Source: Microcaldota archaeon (lineage in GTDB: Archaea; Micrarchaeota; Micrarchaeia; Micrarchaeales; CABMGC01). Taken from it: a stretch of DNA of 6,917 nucleotides. Where the stretch lies: NCBI GenBank assembly GCA_021804305.1, contig JAJZKF010000028.1, positions 1-6,917 on the forward strand. The letters are read 5' to 3'. Each line of letters opens with the position of its first letter. Positions within the stretch are counted from its first letter, which is position 1. The notes beneath the pieces are model-generated. The model ran no database searches and was not told where the DNA came from. It saw only the letters and a list, made by a program, of their open reading frames with translations. The position numbers and the translations under genes were made by a program. Below, piece by piece: positions 1 through 5,525 of the stretch.

Positions 1-63
1 TATACTATCCTTCTTGAGCTGCGCCCTGGGATTAACACTGCAGTTACTCAGGAACAGCTGGAC

Positions 64-534
64 GTGACTAAGCATTATACCATATGCACAGTCACCCAGA
101 AGAGTAGCCTGCTTTTGATGCTGGGTGTGCGCAACCTGGTCAAGGGCAGGTGGGTGCCATCTGGCGGAAAGATAGACTTGGGTGAGACGCCGGTAGATGG
201 CGTGATACGGGAAGTTAGGGAGGAAACAGGGCTGCAGCTCAAGAAGGATAGTATATGGTATGCAGGAGCGCTAAACGTTGTGCTTCGGGATGGCAGCATG
301 CCAAGCCTTGTGCACCTTTTCTCATGCGGAGACTTTGAAGGGAAGCTGAAGGAGGGAGAGGAAGGACACCTTAAGTGGTACAACTTATCTAAGCTGCCTT
401 ATGACCAGATGTGGGAGGACCACAGGTACTGGATTCGTGACCTGGCAGAGCGCAGGCGCAGGTTCGATGTTGCTATATGCATGGAAACACCCACCAAAGG
501 GCTTAAAGATGTCAAGGTCGTATTTAGAGATTGA
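64..534 (+). CDS. Nudix hydrolase, MTH1-like (8-oxo-dGTPase type)
   Basis: 156-residue Nudix hydrolase. The complete Nudix box runs from G35 to L57: G-x5-E41-x7-REVREETGL, with the metal-binding glutamates E50, E53 and E54. Beyond the box it follows the layout of human MTH1 (an oxidised purine nucleoside triphosphatase): GRWVPSGGK at 28-36 matches MTH1 GRWNGFGGK, and YDQMWEDHRYW at 113-123 matches FKDMWPDDSYW. The tryptophan and first aspartate of the MTH1 base-binding motif are kept, but the second aspartate is His and the MTH1 pocket Asn33 is Val, so base specificity may differ. A role in clearing damaged or excess NTPs is inferred. The start is GTG; the frame stays open to the window edge, but the MTH1 fold begins at about this residue. 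The stop lies 5 bases before adkA, so the two are probably cotranscribed. Confidence 0.85.
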   Translation: MTKHYTICTVTQKSSLLLMLGVRNLVKGRWVPSGGKIDLGETPVDGVIREVREETGLQLKKDSIWYAGALNVVLRDGSMPSLVHLFSCGDFEGKLKEGEEGHLKWYNLSKLPYDQMWEDHRYWIRDLAERRRRFDVAICMETPTKGLKDVKVVFRD

Positions 535-539
535 TGGGC

Positions 540-1118
540 ATGAACAAGATCGTCATTTTGACAGGCACACCTGGTGCAGGCAAGACCTCGATATTGAAGA
601 TCGTGAAGGCAAGGAGCAAGGGCTACAAGGTAGTTGGAGTGGGAGTTGAGATGCTTAAGATAGCCAACGAGAGGTCCAATAAGCTCGCTGACAGGGACGC
701 CATAAGGAACCTCAGCTCAGAGGAGATCGCGAAGCTCAGGGCGAAGGCCTGCGAGAGGATTAACAAGATGACAGGCAACATAGTCCTTGACACCCACGCC
801 TCGGTCAAGAAGGGCGACAGGTATGTCATGGGCTTCTTTGTTGACGAACTGCTTAGGTTTAAGAACCTTAAGGCCCTAATATACATAGACTCTAAGTCTC
901 ATGACATAGTCCTCAGAAGAGCTAGAGACCATTCAAGGGAAAGGGAGATAGAGAGCGTGGAGGAACTGGAGCAGCAGAAGGAGATAAACCTAGGCCTGCT
1001 CGCTACCTATGCTGCCCACAAGCACTGCCCTATCTACATAGTGAGGAACGAACAGGACAACCTTGAAAAGGCCATAGGCAGGACAAGAAAGATACTTATA
1101 GAGATATTTGGTGCTTGA
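540..1118 (+). CDS. adkA: Archaeal adenylate kinase (AdkA)
   Basis: Transfers phosphate between ATP and AMP to make ADP, in the cytoplasm. This is the archaeal AdkA family, distinct from bacterial Adk. Visible motifs: P-loop GTPGAGKTS at 9-17; DRDAIRNL at 51-58, matching the DRDxxRxL AMP-site motif of methanogen AdkA; DTHAS at 84-88; an arginine-rich lid at 126-136 (RRARDHSRERE); and QQKEINLGLLATYA at 145-158, equivalent to the conserved helix of Methanococcus AdkA. The ATG at 540 gives 192 residues, the family's usual length, and puts MNKIVILTG at the N-terminus; ATG 534 and TTG 531 would only add two or three residues. It lies in the conserved archaeal cluster with DUF106, eL34, cmk and eL14. 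The next gene starts 1 base after its stop. Confidence 0.95.
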   Translation: MNKIVILTGTPGAGKTSILKIVKARSKGYKVVGVGVEMLKIANERSNKLADRDAIRNLSSEEIAKLRAKACERINKMTGNIVLDTHASVKKGDRYVMGFFVDELLRFKNLKALIYIDSKSHDIVLRRARDHSREREIESVEELEQQKEINLGLLATYAAHKHCPIYIVRNEQDNLEKAIGRTRKILIEIFGA

Positions 1119-1119
1119 G

Positions 1120-1626
1120 ATGCCACTGGACATAGCGCTTTATGTAATAGCCATAGCTGTAGTTTACTCGTCTGTAACCTTCGTCATCCAGAGGAAGGTC
1201 TCAAACATAAAGAGAGTAAACGAGATAACAAAGGCTATGAAGGCCATGCAGAAGGAGTTTACAGCCATGGCCAAAGCCAAGGCTCCTGACGCAGACATGA
1301 AAAAGAAGCAGGATGAGATGATGAAACTGATGAACGAGAGCATGAAGTATCAGATGAAGGCCCTTGTTGTAGTCATACCCCTCTTCCTGGCTGTGTACTA
1401 TGTACTGCTGCCGTACCTTATGGGAGTGGTGGGAGTCACAACCCAGACAACAGACGTGATCACGTCTCCTTTGGCGCTTGCGTATCCCACACTTTTCATA
1501 GGCATAGCATTCTTGACAGGGATACTCCTGCTTATAGCGGTGAGCGTAAGGGACAGGATGAGGTCAAAGGCTGCTGCCAGGCTGCAGCAGGCAGGAACGG
1601 ATGTGCCTGGTGCACTGAATCAGTAG
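1120..1626 (+). CDS. DUF106 / EMC3-like membrane insertase (Oxa1 superfamily)
   Basis: 168-residue integral membrane protein of the archaeal DUF106 family, related to eukaryotic EMC3 and TMCO1 and distantly to YidC/Oxa1; members are thought to help insert membrane proteins. Seen directly: transmembrane helix 1 at about 4-24; a charged, methionine- and lysine-rich coiled coil at about 30-78; helix 2 at 80-103; helix 3 at about 118-142; and a basic cytosolic tail (VRDRMRSKAAAR). Three helices with a cytosolic coiled coil after the first is the family's signature topology, and the Met-rich coiled coil is typical of its substrate-contacting region. ATG 1120 is chosen because GGTG at 1110-1113, inside the end of adkA, sits 6 bases ahead; GTG 1111 is the alternative. 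The position right after adkA matches other archaea. Confidence 0.9.
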   Translation: MPLDIALYVIAIAVVYSSVTFVIQRKVSNIKRVNEITKAMKAMQKEFTAMAKAKAPDADMKKKQDEMMKLMNESMKYQMKALVVVIPLFLAVYYVLLPYLMGVVGVTTQTTDVITSPLALAYPTLFIGIAFLTGILLLIAVSVRDRMRSKAAARLQQAGTDVPGALNQ

Positions 1627-1647
1627 TCATGCTTAATAGGTGTTTAT

Positions 1648-1971
1648 ATGCCACAACCTAAGAACAGGTCAAGAAGCGTAAGAAGGCTTTCAAGGGTCAC
1701 CCCCTCTGGAAGGAATGTTGTACACTACAGGAGGAGGGAGGGTAAGTTGCCTCACTGTGCGATATGCAAGGCAGAACTCAACGGCATACCTGCTGGTGGA
1801 GGAAAAGGAAAGAGCACCAGAAGCAACTCAAGGAAGTTTGGGGGAGTGCTCTGCTCAGCGTGCACCTCGCAGGTCATAAAACTTGGAAGCAGGATAGAGA
1901 ACGGAGAGATGAAAATGAGCGAGATAGGGATAAGGCAGAGGCAGTATGTCCTCCAGATGATGTCCCACTGA
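1648..1971 (+). CDS. rpl34e: Ribosomal protein eL34 (L34e)
   Basis: Component of the archaeal large ribosomal subunit. The N-terminus is strongly basic (PKNRSRSVRRLSRVTPSGR), followed by the family core VVHYRRREGKLPHCAIC. Two CxxC pairs at 37-40 (CAIC) and 69-72 (CSAC) make the zinc ribbon, and FGGVLCSAC at 64-72 is the typical family motif. Start: ATG 1648 is preceded by AGGTG at 1638-1642 with a 5-base spacer. At 107 residues it is somewhat longer than common archaeal versions (about 85-95); the extra is a C-terminal stretch from about residue 80 ending in RQRQYVLQMMSH. The following gene starts 4 bases after the stop. Identification rests on both motifs and synteny. Confidence 0.94.
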   Translation: MPQPKNRSRSVRRLSRVTPSGRNVVHYRRREGKLPHCAICKAELNGIPAGGGKGKSTRSNSRKFGGVLCSACTSQVIKLGSRIENGEMKMSEIGIRQRQYVLQMMSH

Positions 1972-1975
1972 TCGT

Positions 1976-2500
1976 ATGATAATATGCATCTCTGGGTTCA
2001 CAGGGTCTGGGAAGACATCCTTAGCCAAAAGGCTGTCTGAAGACCTTGGGATCAGGAACGTCACGAACAGCTACAAGAACTACTCCGAGGACAACTACAA
2101 AGGATTGATAGAGATGCAGAAGACAGTAAAGCCGGGCTTTGAGAGGAGTTTTGACAGGGAGATAATCAGGGAAGCGGAAAAACAGGACTGCGTCGTGCCC
2201 ACCTGGCTTGGGCCTTGGATGATAAAAAACGCAACTCTGCGGGTGTTTCTCTACGCTGGTCTGAAGACAAGATCGAAGAGGAAGGCGAAGGAGCTGAAGA
2301 TTTCGGTGAAGGATGCGGAAAAGTACGTCAAGACTAAGGACACGCAGAACATAAAGAGGTATAAGAAGGTTTACGGCATAGACATAACAGACACAAGCAT
2401 ATTCGACATATGCATAAATACGGAATTATTTACAGTAGATCAAACGGCTGAGATAATATCAATGCTTTCTGTTGAAAAAGGAAAAAAGAGATTCAGGTGA
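1976..2500 (+). CDS. cmk: Cytidylate kinase, archaeal type (divergent)
   Basis: 174-residue P-loop kinase expected to phosphorylate CMP/dCMP with ATP. P-loop GFTGSGKTS is at 7-15. The archaeal Cmk hallmarks follow: FDREIIREAEKQDCVV at 59-74, WMIKNATLRVFL at 81-92, and the C-terminal signature RYKKVYGIDITDTSIFDICI at 128-147, which contains the family's RY-x3-YGID motif. Odd: the segment that usually reads G-R-L-x-G-W is TWLGPW at 76-81, so the usual arginine is replaced by Trp, and the lid at 97-120 has many lysines in place of the usual arginines. Activity or specificity could therefore be altered. No clear ribosome-binding site precedes ATG 1976; translation may be coupled to eL34, whose stop is 4 bases upstream. 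Family and synteny agree; function is inferred. Confidence 0.88.
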   Translation: MIICISGFTGSGKTSLAKRLSEDLGIRNVTNSYKNYSEDNYKGLIEMQKTVKPGFERSFDREIIREAEKQDCVVPTWLGPWMIKNATLRVFLYAGLKTRSKRKAKELKISVKDAEKYVKTKDTQNIKRYKKVYGIDITDTSIFDICINTELFTVDQTAEIISMLSVEKGKKRFR

Positions 2501-2501
2501 T
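2496..2501 (+). promoter_or_regulatory. Ribosome-binding site GGTGAT for eL14
   Basis: GGTGAT fully complements the ATCACC of the 3' end of archaeal 16S rRNA. It overlaps the cmk stop codon (TGA 2498-2500) and decides the eL14 start at 2505 over the in-frame ATG at 2472. It also suggests that translation of eL14 is coupled to cmk. Confidence 0.8.
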
Positions 2502-2504
2502 TTT

Positions 2505-2723
2505 ATGGCACTCGTTGAAGTAGGAAGGGCATGCGTGAAGAAGAGCGGCAGGGATGCCGGAAGCAAAGCTGTTGTCACTGCTGTAGTTGATGGCAACTTC
2601 GTGAAGATAGTTACTTCGGAAAGGGGCAAAGAAAGAAAGTGCAACATCAAGCACCTGGAGTTCCTACATGAGAAGGTAGACGCAAAAGACAAGACAGCAG
2701 TGGCAAAGTACCTTGAAGCTTAG
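2505..2723 (+). CDS. rpl14e: Ribosomal protein eL14 (L14e)
   Basis: 72-residue protein of the archaeal large ribosomal subunit, with a KOW-like beta-barrel. The start VEVGRACVKKSGRDAGSKAV (residues 4-23) is the classic eL14 opening, followed by VDGNFVKIV and NIKHLEFLHEKVD, equivalent to the NxxHLEP segment of relatives. Length is normal for archaea. The start is ATG 2505, not the upstream in-frame ATG 2472: GGTGAT at 2496-2501 is a full match to the end of archaeal 16S rRNA, spaced 3 bases from ATG 2505, and the family begins at this methionine. The gene starts 4 bases after cmk and is the last of the operon here; the cbf5/truB gene that often follows it in archaea is absent. Confidence 0.95.
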   Translation: MALVEVGRACVKKSGRDAGSKAVVTAVVDGNFVKIVTSERGKERKCNIKHLEFLHEKVDAKDKTAVAKYLEA

Positions 2724-2726
2724 ATA

Positions 2727-2841
2727 GCACAGGCCTGTGCATGGAAGGGGTATTGCAGCACACTGCAGTTGTCGACGTTGAGACTGCAGGACTTGGCCCC
2801 CTAACATGCTCGATACCCAGCATAGGCCAGTTATTATGCTG
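2727..2841 (+). ncRNA. Candidate structured RNA element after eL14
   Basis: No supported gene lies between 2724 and 2987, but the first half has strong pairing potential on one axis. Outer stem: 2732-2740 (GGCCTGTGC) pairs with 2820-2828 (GCATAGGCC), 9 pairs including one G-U. Middle stem: 2748-2755 plus 2757-2760 pairs with 2807-2818, 12 pairs with C2756 bulged. Apical hairpin: 2763-2769 (CTGCAGT) pairs with 2783-2789 (ACTGCAG) around a 13-base loop. Together this gives 28 pairs in about 97 bases. It begins 4 bases after the eL14 stop with no obvious TATA box ahead, so it may be a 3' UTR element, a processed RNA, or an independent small RNA. It does not match tRNA, 5S, SRP or RNase P RNA features that I can recognise. 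Strand is inferred from the operon. Confidence 0.4.
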
Positions 2842-2878
2842 ATGGAAAAATAATTCACTGACTGGAGTGGAGATAGGG

Positions 2879-2897
2879 TTCTGGTCACTGCCCAGAA
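2879..2897 (+). other. Short hairpin in the gap before the aminotransferase
   Basis: TTCTGG at 2879-2884 pairs perfectly with CCAGAA at 2892-2897 around a 7-base loop, and G2878-T2898 could add a wobble pair. It lies between the larger structured element and the aminotransferase promoter. There is no T-run after it, so it is not a convincing terminator. The rest of 2842-2950 shows nothing I can name. Confidence 0.3.
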
Positions 2898-2950
2898 TGA
2901 CATACAAGAAACCTGTTATCGAAGAGTACAGCACTTATCCTCTGAAGCCC

Positions 2951-2987
2951 TGAAACCTATAAGAATATTGCCTGCCTGAATATTAAC
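2951..2987 (+). promoter_or_regulatory. TATA promoter of the aminotransferase, with repeated GAATATT
   Basis: TATAAG at 2958-2963, preceded by GAAAC (a plausible TFB-recognition element), is centred about 27 bases before ATG 2988, so the transcript should start at or next to the start codon (leaderless). Between TATA box and start, GAATATT occurs twice, at 2963-2969 and 2978-2984, exactly 15 bases apart. A protein bound there would cover the transcription start, as a repressor would. Confidence 0.55.
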
Positions 2988-4316
2988 ATGGCAATCAAGA
3001 TAGGCAGGAAGGCGACCAGAGTCATAGAACGCAACAAAAAATTCATGATAAATACTGGCCACCAGCCTTATCCGTTTGTTGTAGCGAGTGGGGATGGGGA
3101 ATACGCTTACGATATAGAGGGTAACAGGTTCATAGATTTCACCAGTTTCATAAGTGTGTACAACATAGGCGTTAATGCAAACGCAGAGGTCCGCAGCGCA
3201 GTAAAGAAGCAGGCCGACGAGCTGATGCACGGGGCCTTCCTGGATTTCTACTCTGAAAAACCTGTAAAGTTTGCAGAAAATCTGCTTACGATGTTTCCAA
3301 AAGGGTTTGGAAGGATCTTCTTCTCAAACTCAGGAACTGAAGCAAACGAGGCTGCGATAAAGCTTTCCAGGATATTCACAAAAAGGCAGTATATAATAAG
3401 TTTTACCGGCGCCTTCCACGGAAGAACCATGGGATCGCTCGGACTTACTGATTCGAAGGTTGTTGCAAAGAAGTATTTCGGGCCTTTTAACTCAGTTATA
3501 CATGCACCATTCCCATACACTTACAGGTCGCCTGTAGGGGAGGATGAACACGCCACTAGTAGGTACTGCATAGACTACCTCAGGGACAACATCCTCGGGC
3601 ATGATGTAGCGCCCGAAGAGGCAGCCGCGATATTCATAGAGCCAGTGCAGGGTGAGGGAGGGTACGTAGTACCCCCACGCGAGTTTATGAAGGAGCTGCG
3701 GGAGCTCTGCACTGAACATGGAATACTCCTTGTAAGCGATGAGGTGCAGGCGGGATACATGAGGACCGGAAAGTTCCTTGCCATGGACAACTTCGGGGTG
3801 GAGGCGGACATTTATACCATGGCAAAGGCGATAGGCGGCGGGTTGCCTATGGGAGCCACTGTCACGAGAAGGTCTCTCGGTGACATACCTGACGGAGCCC
3901 ATGCAAACACGTTTGGAGGGAACCTTGCAGTAATTGCTGCAGCATCTGCATCTCTTGACTACGTGAAGAGGAACATAAAGAGCCTTGAGCTTGGGGTGAA
4001 ATTCAAGAACAGGATAATCATGAAGAGACTAGAGAGGATGAAGAAAGACTACGAGATAATAGGGGATGTAAGGGGGCTAGGGCTCATGATAGGAGTTGAA
4101 TTTGTCAAAGACAGGCGCACTAAAGAGAATGCGGCTGAGGAAAGGAAGCAGATAGTTATAGATGCCTTCAAAAACGGACTCCTTCTTCTGCCATGCGGGA
4201 AATCGACCATACGTATCATACCGCCGGTAACAATGTCAAATTCCAGCATAGAAGAAGGAATGGGCATCTTTGAAGATGCGGTGAAAACTGCGGATGCAAA
4301 GGCAAAAAAACATTAA
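2988..4316 (+). CDS. Class III PLP-dependent aminotransferase (GABA/ornithine aminotransferase family)
   Basis: 442-residue fold-type I PLP enzyme of aminotransferase class III, probably transferring an omega- or alpha-amino group to 2-oxoglutarate. Seen: SNSGTEANEAA at 113-123 (phosphate and PLP contacts); FTGAFHGRTMGSLGLT at 139-154; IEPVQGEGG at 217-225; DEVQAGYMRTGKF at 251-263, with D251 for the pyridine nitrogen and Q254; catalytic lysine K280 in MAKAIGGGLPMGA; and T308 in HANTFGGN at 305-312. The whole fold is present at normal length. The family covers GABA, acetylornithine and ornithine aminotransferases and the broad-specificity archaeal aminotransferase/racemases; the sequence alone does not settle the substrate, and no biosynthetic neighbours help. 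The start follows a TATA box at leaderless distance, with no ribosome-binding site. It probably forms a single-gene unit. Confidence 0.92.
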   Translation: MAIKIGRKATRVIERNKKFMINTGHQPYPFVVASGDGEYAYDIEGNRFIDFTSFISVYNIGVNANAEVRSAVKKQADELMHGAFLDFYSEKPVKFAENLLTMFPKGFGRIFFSNSGTEANEAAIKLSRIFTKRQYIISFTGAFHGRTMGSLGLTDSKVVAKKYFGPFNSVIHAPFPYTYRSPVGEDEHATSRYCIDYLRDNILGHDVAPEEAAAIFIEPVQGEGGYVVPPREFMKELRELCTEHGILLVSDEVQAGYMRTGKFLAMDNFGVEADIYTMAKAIGGGLPMGATVTRRSLGDIPDGAHANTFGGNLAVIAAASASLDYVKRNIKSLELGVKFKNRIIMKRLERMKKDYEIIGDVRGLGLMIGVEFVKDRRTKENAAEERKQIVIDAFKNGLLLLPCGKSTIRIIPPVTMSNSSIEEGMGIFEDAVKTADAKAKKH

Positions 4317-4321
4317 GAAGC

Positions 4322-4331
4322 TTTAAATATA
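4322..4331 (+). promoter_or_regulatory. TATA box of the ankyrin-repeat gene
   Basis: TTTAAATATA lies just after the aminotransferase stop. Its centre is about 31 bases before ATG 4358, which predicts a transcript start near 4351-4353 and a leader of only a few bases. The short leader favours ATG 4358 over the upstream TTG at 4340, which would fall before the predicted transcript start. Confidence 0.6.
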
Positions 4332-4357
4332 GGCGTAATTTGATATATAGGATATTG

Positions 4358-5026
4358 ATGAGGACAAAGCAGGCAGAGAACAGCACGGGGACACTAACTT
4401 CTTATCCAAGTGATAACGTATTTGCAGGTGCAGTACGCAGACTTCCGGATGATGCCAACGCAGAGGCCCGTATCCTTAACCTGGCTTCGTGTTCGTCTAC
4501 CAACGAGAATGCGAAGTATAACAGGCTAAAGGAGCTTGATACCTATCTTCGCGATGGCGGAAATCCGAATTGCAGGATGGCAGGAACACAGACTACACTC
4601 ATGATGTTATTCGCGCACGATGGAGACACGCGGGCCATACGCCTCCTCGCCAGCGCCTCGAAAGCAGATATCGATGCAGTGGACAGGGAGGGAAGCACAG
4701 CGTTGATGTATGCAGTCTTGGGGGAGTGTCCGGATACAGTTGAGGGACTCCTGTCTCTTGGAGCATCGTGCTCGATTAGGAACAGGTATGGAAGATCTGC
4801 AATGGATCTTGTTCCTGATGAAAATATGGTAAAGCAGATGATGAGCCATATTATTAAGGAAAGGATTGGGAAGACCCACATCACCGCCCTGATGGAAATG
4901 GACGATGAATCCATAGAAAAAGCGCTGGAGGGATACAGGTCAAAAGATGGAAAGATACACACAATCAAGAAAATGATAACTTCAAGCAGGGATATGAAAA
5001 GGATCTTCAGGGCGCATATGGCATAG
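4358..5026 (+). CDS. Ankyrin-repeat protein
   Basis: 222-residue soluble protein with no signal peptide or membrane helix. Ankyrin-type repeats occupy about 54-166: a first degenerate unit (LKELDTYLRDGGNPNCR), a second around 77-106 (TQTTLMMLFAHDGDTRAIRLL then KADIDAVDREG), and a third at about 111-143 (EGSTALMYAVLGECPDTVE with LLSLGASCSIRNRYG), then a capping partial unit. G-x-TALMYAV and LLSLGA are the standard helix and turn signatures. The N-terminal 50 residues are polar and probably disordered; the C-terminal 55 are charged and helical, of unknown kind. Ankyrin repeats bind proteins, so a protein-interaction role is inferred; the partner is unknown. ATG 4358 fits the TATA box; TTG 4340 would add six residues. 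Independently transcribed. Confidence 0.8.
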   Translation: MRTKQAENSTGTLTSYPSDNVFAGAVRRLPDDANAEARILNLASCSSTNENAKYNRLKELDTYLRDGGNPNCRMAGTQTTLMMLFAHDGDTRAIRLLASASKADIDAVDREGSTALMYAVLGECPDTVEGLLSLGASCSIRNRYGRSAMDLVPDENMVKQMMSHIIKERIGKTHITALMEMDDESIEKALEGYRSKDGKIHTIKKMITSSRDMKRIFRAHMA

Positions 5027-5029
5027 TAA

Positions 5030-5036
5030 TATAAAG
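5030..5036 (+). promoter_or_regulatory. TATA box of the small membrane protein gene
   Basis: TATAAAG starts 4 bases after the ankyrin gene's stop. A start about 25 bases downstream (near 5058) would give a leader of about 22 bases that contains the AGGTG ribosome-binding site at 5071-5075. Unlike its neighbours, this gene would therefore be led rather than leaderless. Confidence 0.5.
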
Positions 5037-5080
5037 AAGAAAGGGGATACAAACTGTAAGCGTGGCCTGTAGGTGGGTGC

Positions 5081-5395
5081 ATGAAAATCCGCAATATTAC
5101 TCCTGTTATGACATTTGGATTCATACTGCTGCTCATAGCGGTATTGGATGTAGTCGCTGTGACTGTGCTTGGAAACATGGGATTCGTGGCCATGATTTTC
5201 ATGTGGGTGTTACTTGTAGTTGAGACGGTAGGTGCGCTCGCTCTAATTGCTTTGGTAATTTCCGCGGTAATGTACTATGCCGCTAAGAGATACGGAGAGA
5301 GGAAGGGTCTTTCAAGACTCATTCCAGAGCTTCTCAAGCTCTTTGTTCTGTGCCTTGTATTCGCATTGGTATTCTCAGGAATTTCCATGCTCTGA
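5081..5395 (+). CDS. Small three-helix membrane protein, unknown function
   Basis: 104-residue, very hydrophobic protein. Helix 1 is at about 8-30, helix 2 about 35-62 and helix 3 about 84-103, with a basic loop (YYAAKRYGERKGLSR at 65-79) between the last two that probably faces the cytoplasm by the positive-inside rule. I recognise no family motif and no catalytic or metal-binding residues. ATG 5081 is supported by AGGTG at 5071-5075 with a 5-base spacer and by the predicted promoter just upstream. It is followed by a hairpin and T-run, so it appears to be a one-gene unit. Codon choice and translated composition look like a real membrane protein rather than a chance frame. Confidence 0.7.
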   Translation: MKIRNITPVMTFGFILLLIAVLDVVAVTVLGNMGFVAMIFMWVLLVVETVGALALIALVISAVMYYAAKRYGERKGLSRLIPELLKLFVLCLVFALVFSGISML

Positions 5396-5401
5396 AAAGG
5401 A

Positions 5402-5443
5402 GTTGCACACTCAGGGTATGCAACAAGTGTGGTTCTGCTTTTT
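5402..5443 (+). terminator. Putative transcription terminator (hairpin plus T-run)
   Basis: Seven bases after the membrane-protein stop, GTTGCACAC (5402-5410) pairs with GTATGCAAC (5416-5424) around a 5-base loop, with one mismatch. A T5 run follows at 5439-5443 and shorter T-runs at 5453-5456 and 5470-5473. Archaeal termination depends mainly on T-runs, so the T-rich stretch is the stronger evidence. A second, overlapping pairing (TGTGGT 5428-5433 with ACCACA 5457-5462, or GTTCTG 5432-5437 with CAGAAC 5461-5466) encloses the T-runs. Confidence 0.5.
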
Positions 5444-5525
5444 GATATCGGCTTTTACCACAGAACGGGTTTTGTAAAATAGGGGCTAGATTATTCGCTA
5501 AAGGGATTTCAGTCCAGTATTACAA

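Noticed and set aside
1..67. Possible tail of an upstream gene: an open frame ending at TGA 65-67 that overlaps the Nudix GTG start by 4 bases, and a second frame open into the Nudix gene itself.
   Set aside because: Only about 21 codons are visible, neither matches a SecY end or any other family I recognise, and the true start of the Nudix gene cannot be tested beyond the window edge.
2840..2862. C/D-box guide RNA: CTGATGG followed 12 bases later by CTGA resembles a C box and D' box at archaeal spacing.
   Set aside because: The C box is imperfect and no C' or D box follows at the required spacing.
2647..2934. Minus-strand frames covering the gap after eL14.
   Set aside because: They run into eL14, are Cys/Leu/Ser-rich without motif, and lack start signals.
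2741..2953. One frame reads ATG 2741 to TGA 2840, then continues open to TGA 2951, including a plausible-looking 18-residue peptide from ATG 2897; read-through of the TGA as selenocysteine was considered.
   Set aside because: TGA is the ordinary stop of most genes here, the pieces are 33 and 36 codons with no family match, no ribosome-binding site is seen, and the first piece lies over the structured element.
2724..2987. tRNA or intron-containing tRNA in the gap.
   Set aside because: No T-arm sequence of the GGTTCGAATCC kind occurs on either strand, and the stems do not fit a cloverleaf.
3492..3902. Minus-strand open frame of 136 codons inside the aminotransferase.
   Set aside because: It is a shadow of a highly conserved enzyme, and its translation matches no family.
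4543..5202. Long open frame on the minus strand across the ankyrin gene (219 codons).
   Set aside because: It is opposite a gene with clear ankyrin repeats, has low-complexity Ser/Ile-rich translation and no promoter or ribosome-binding site.
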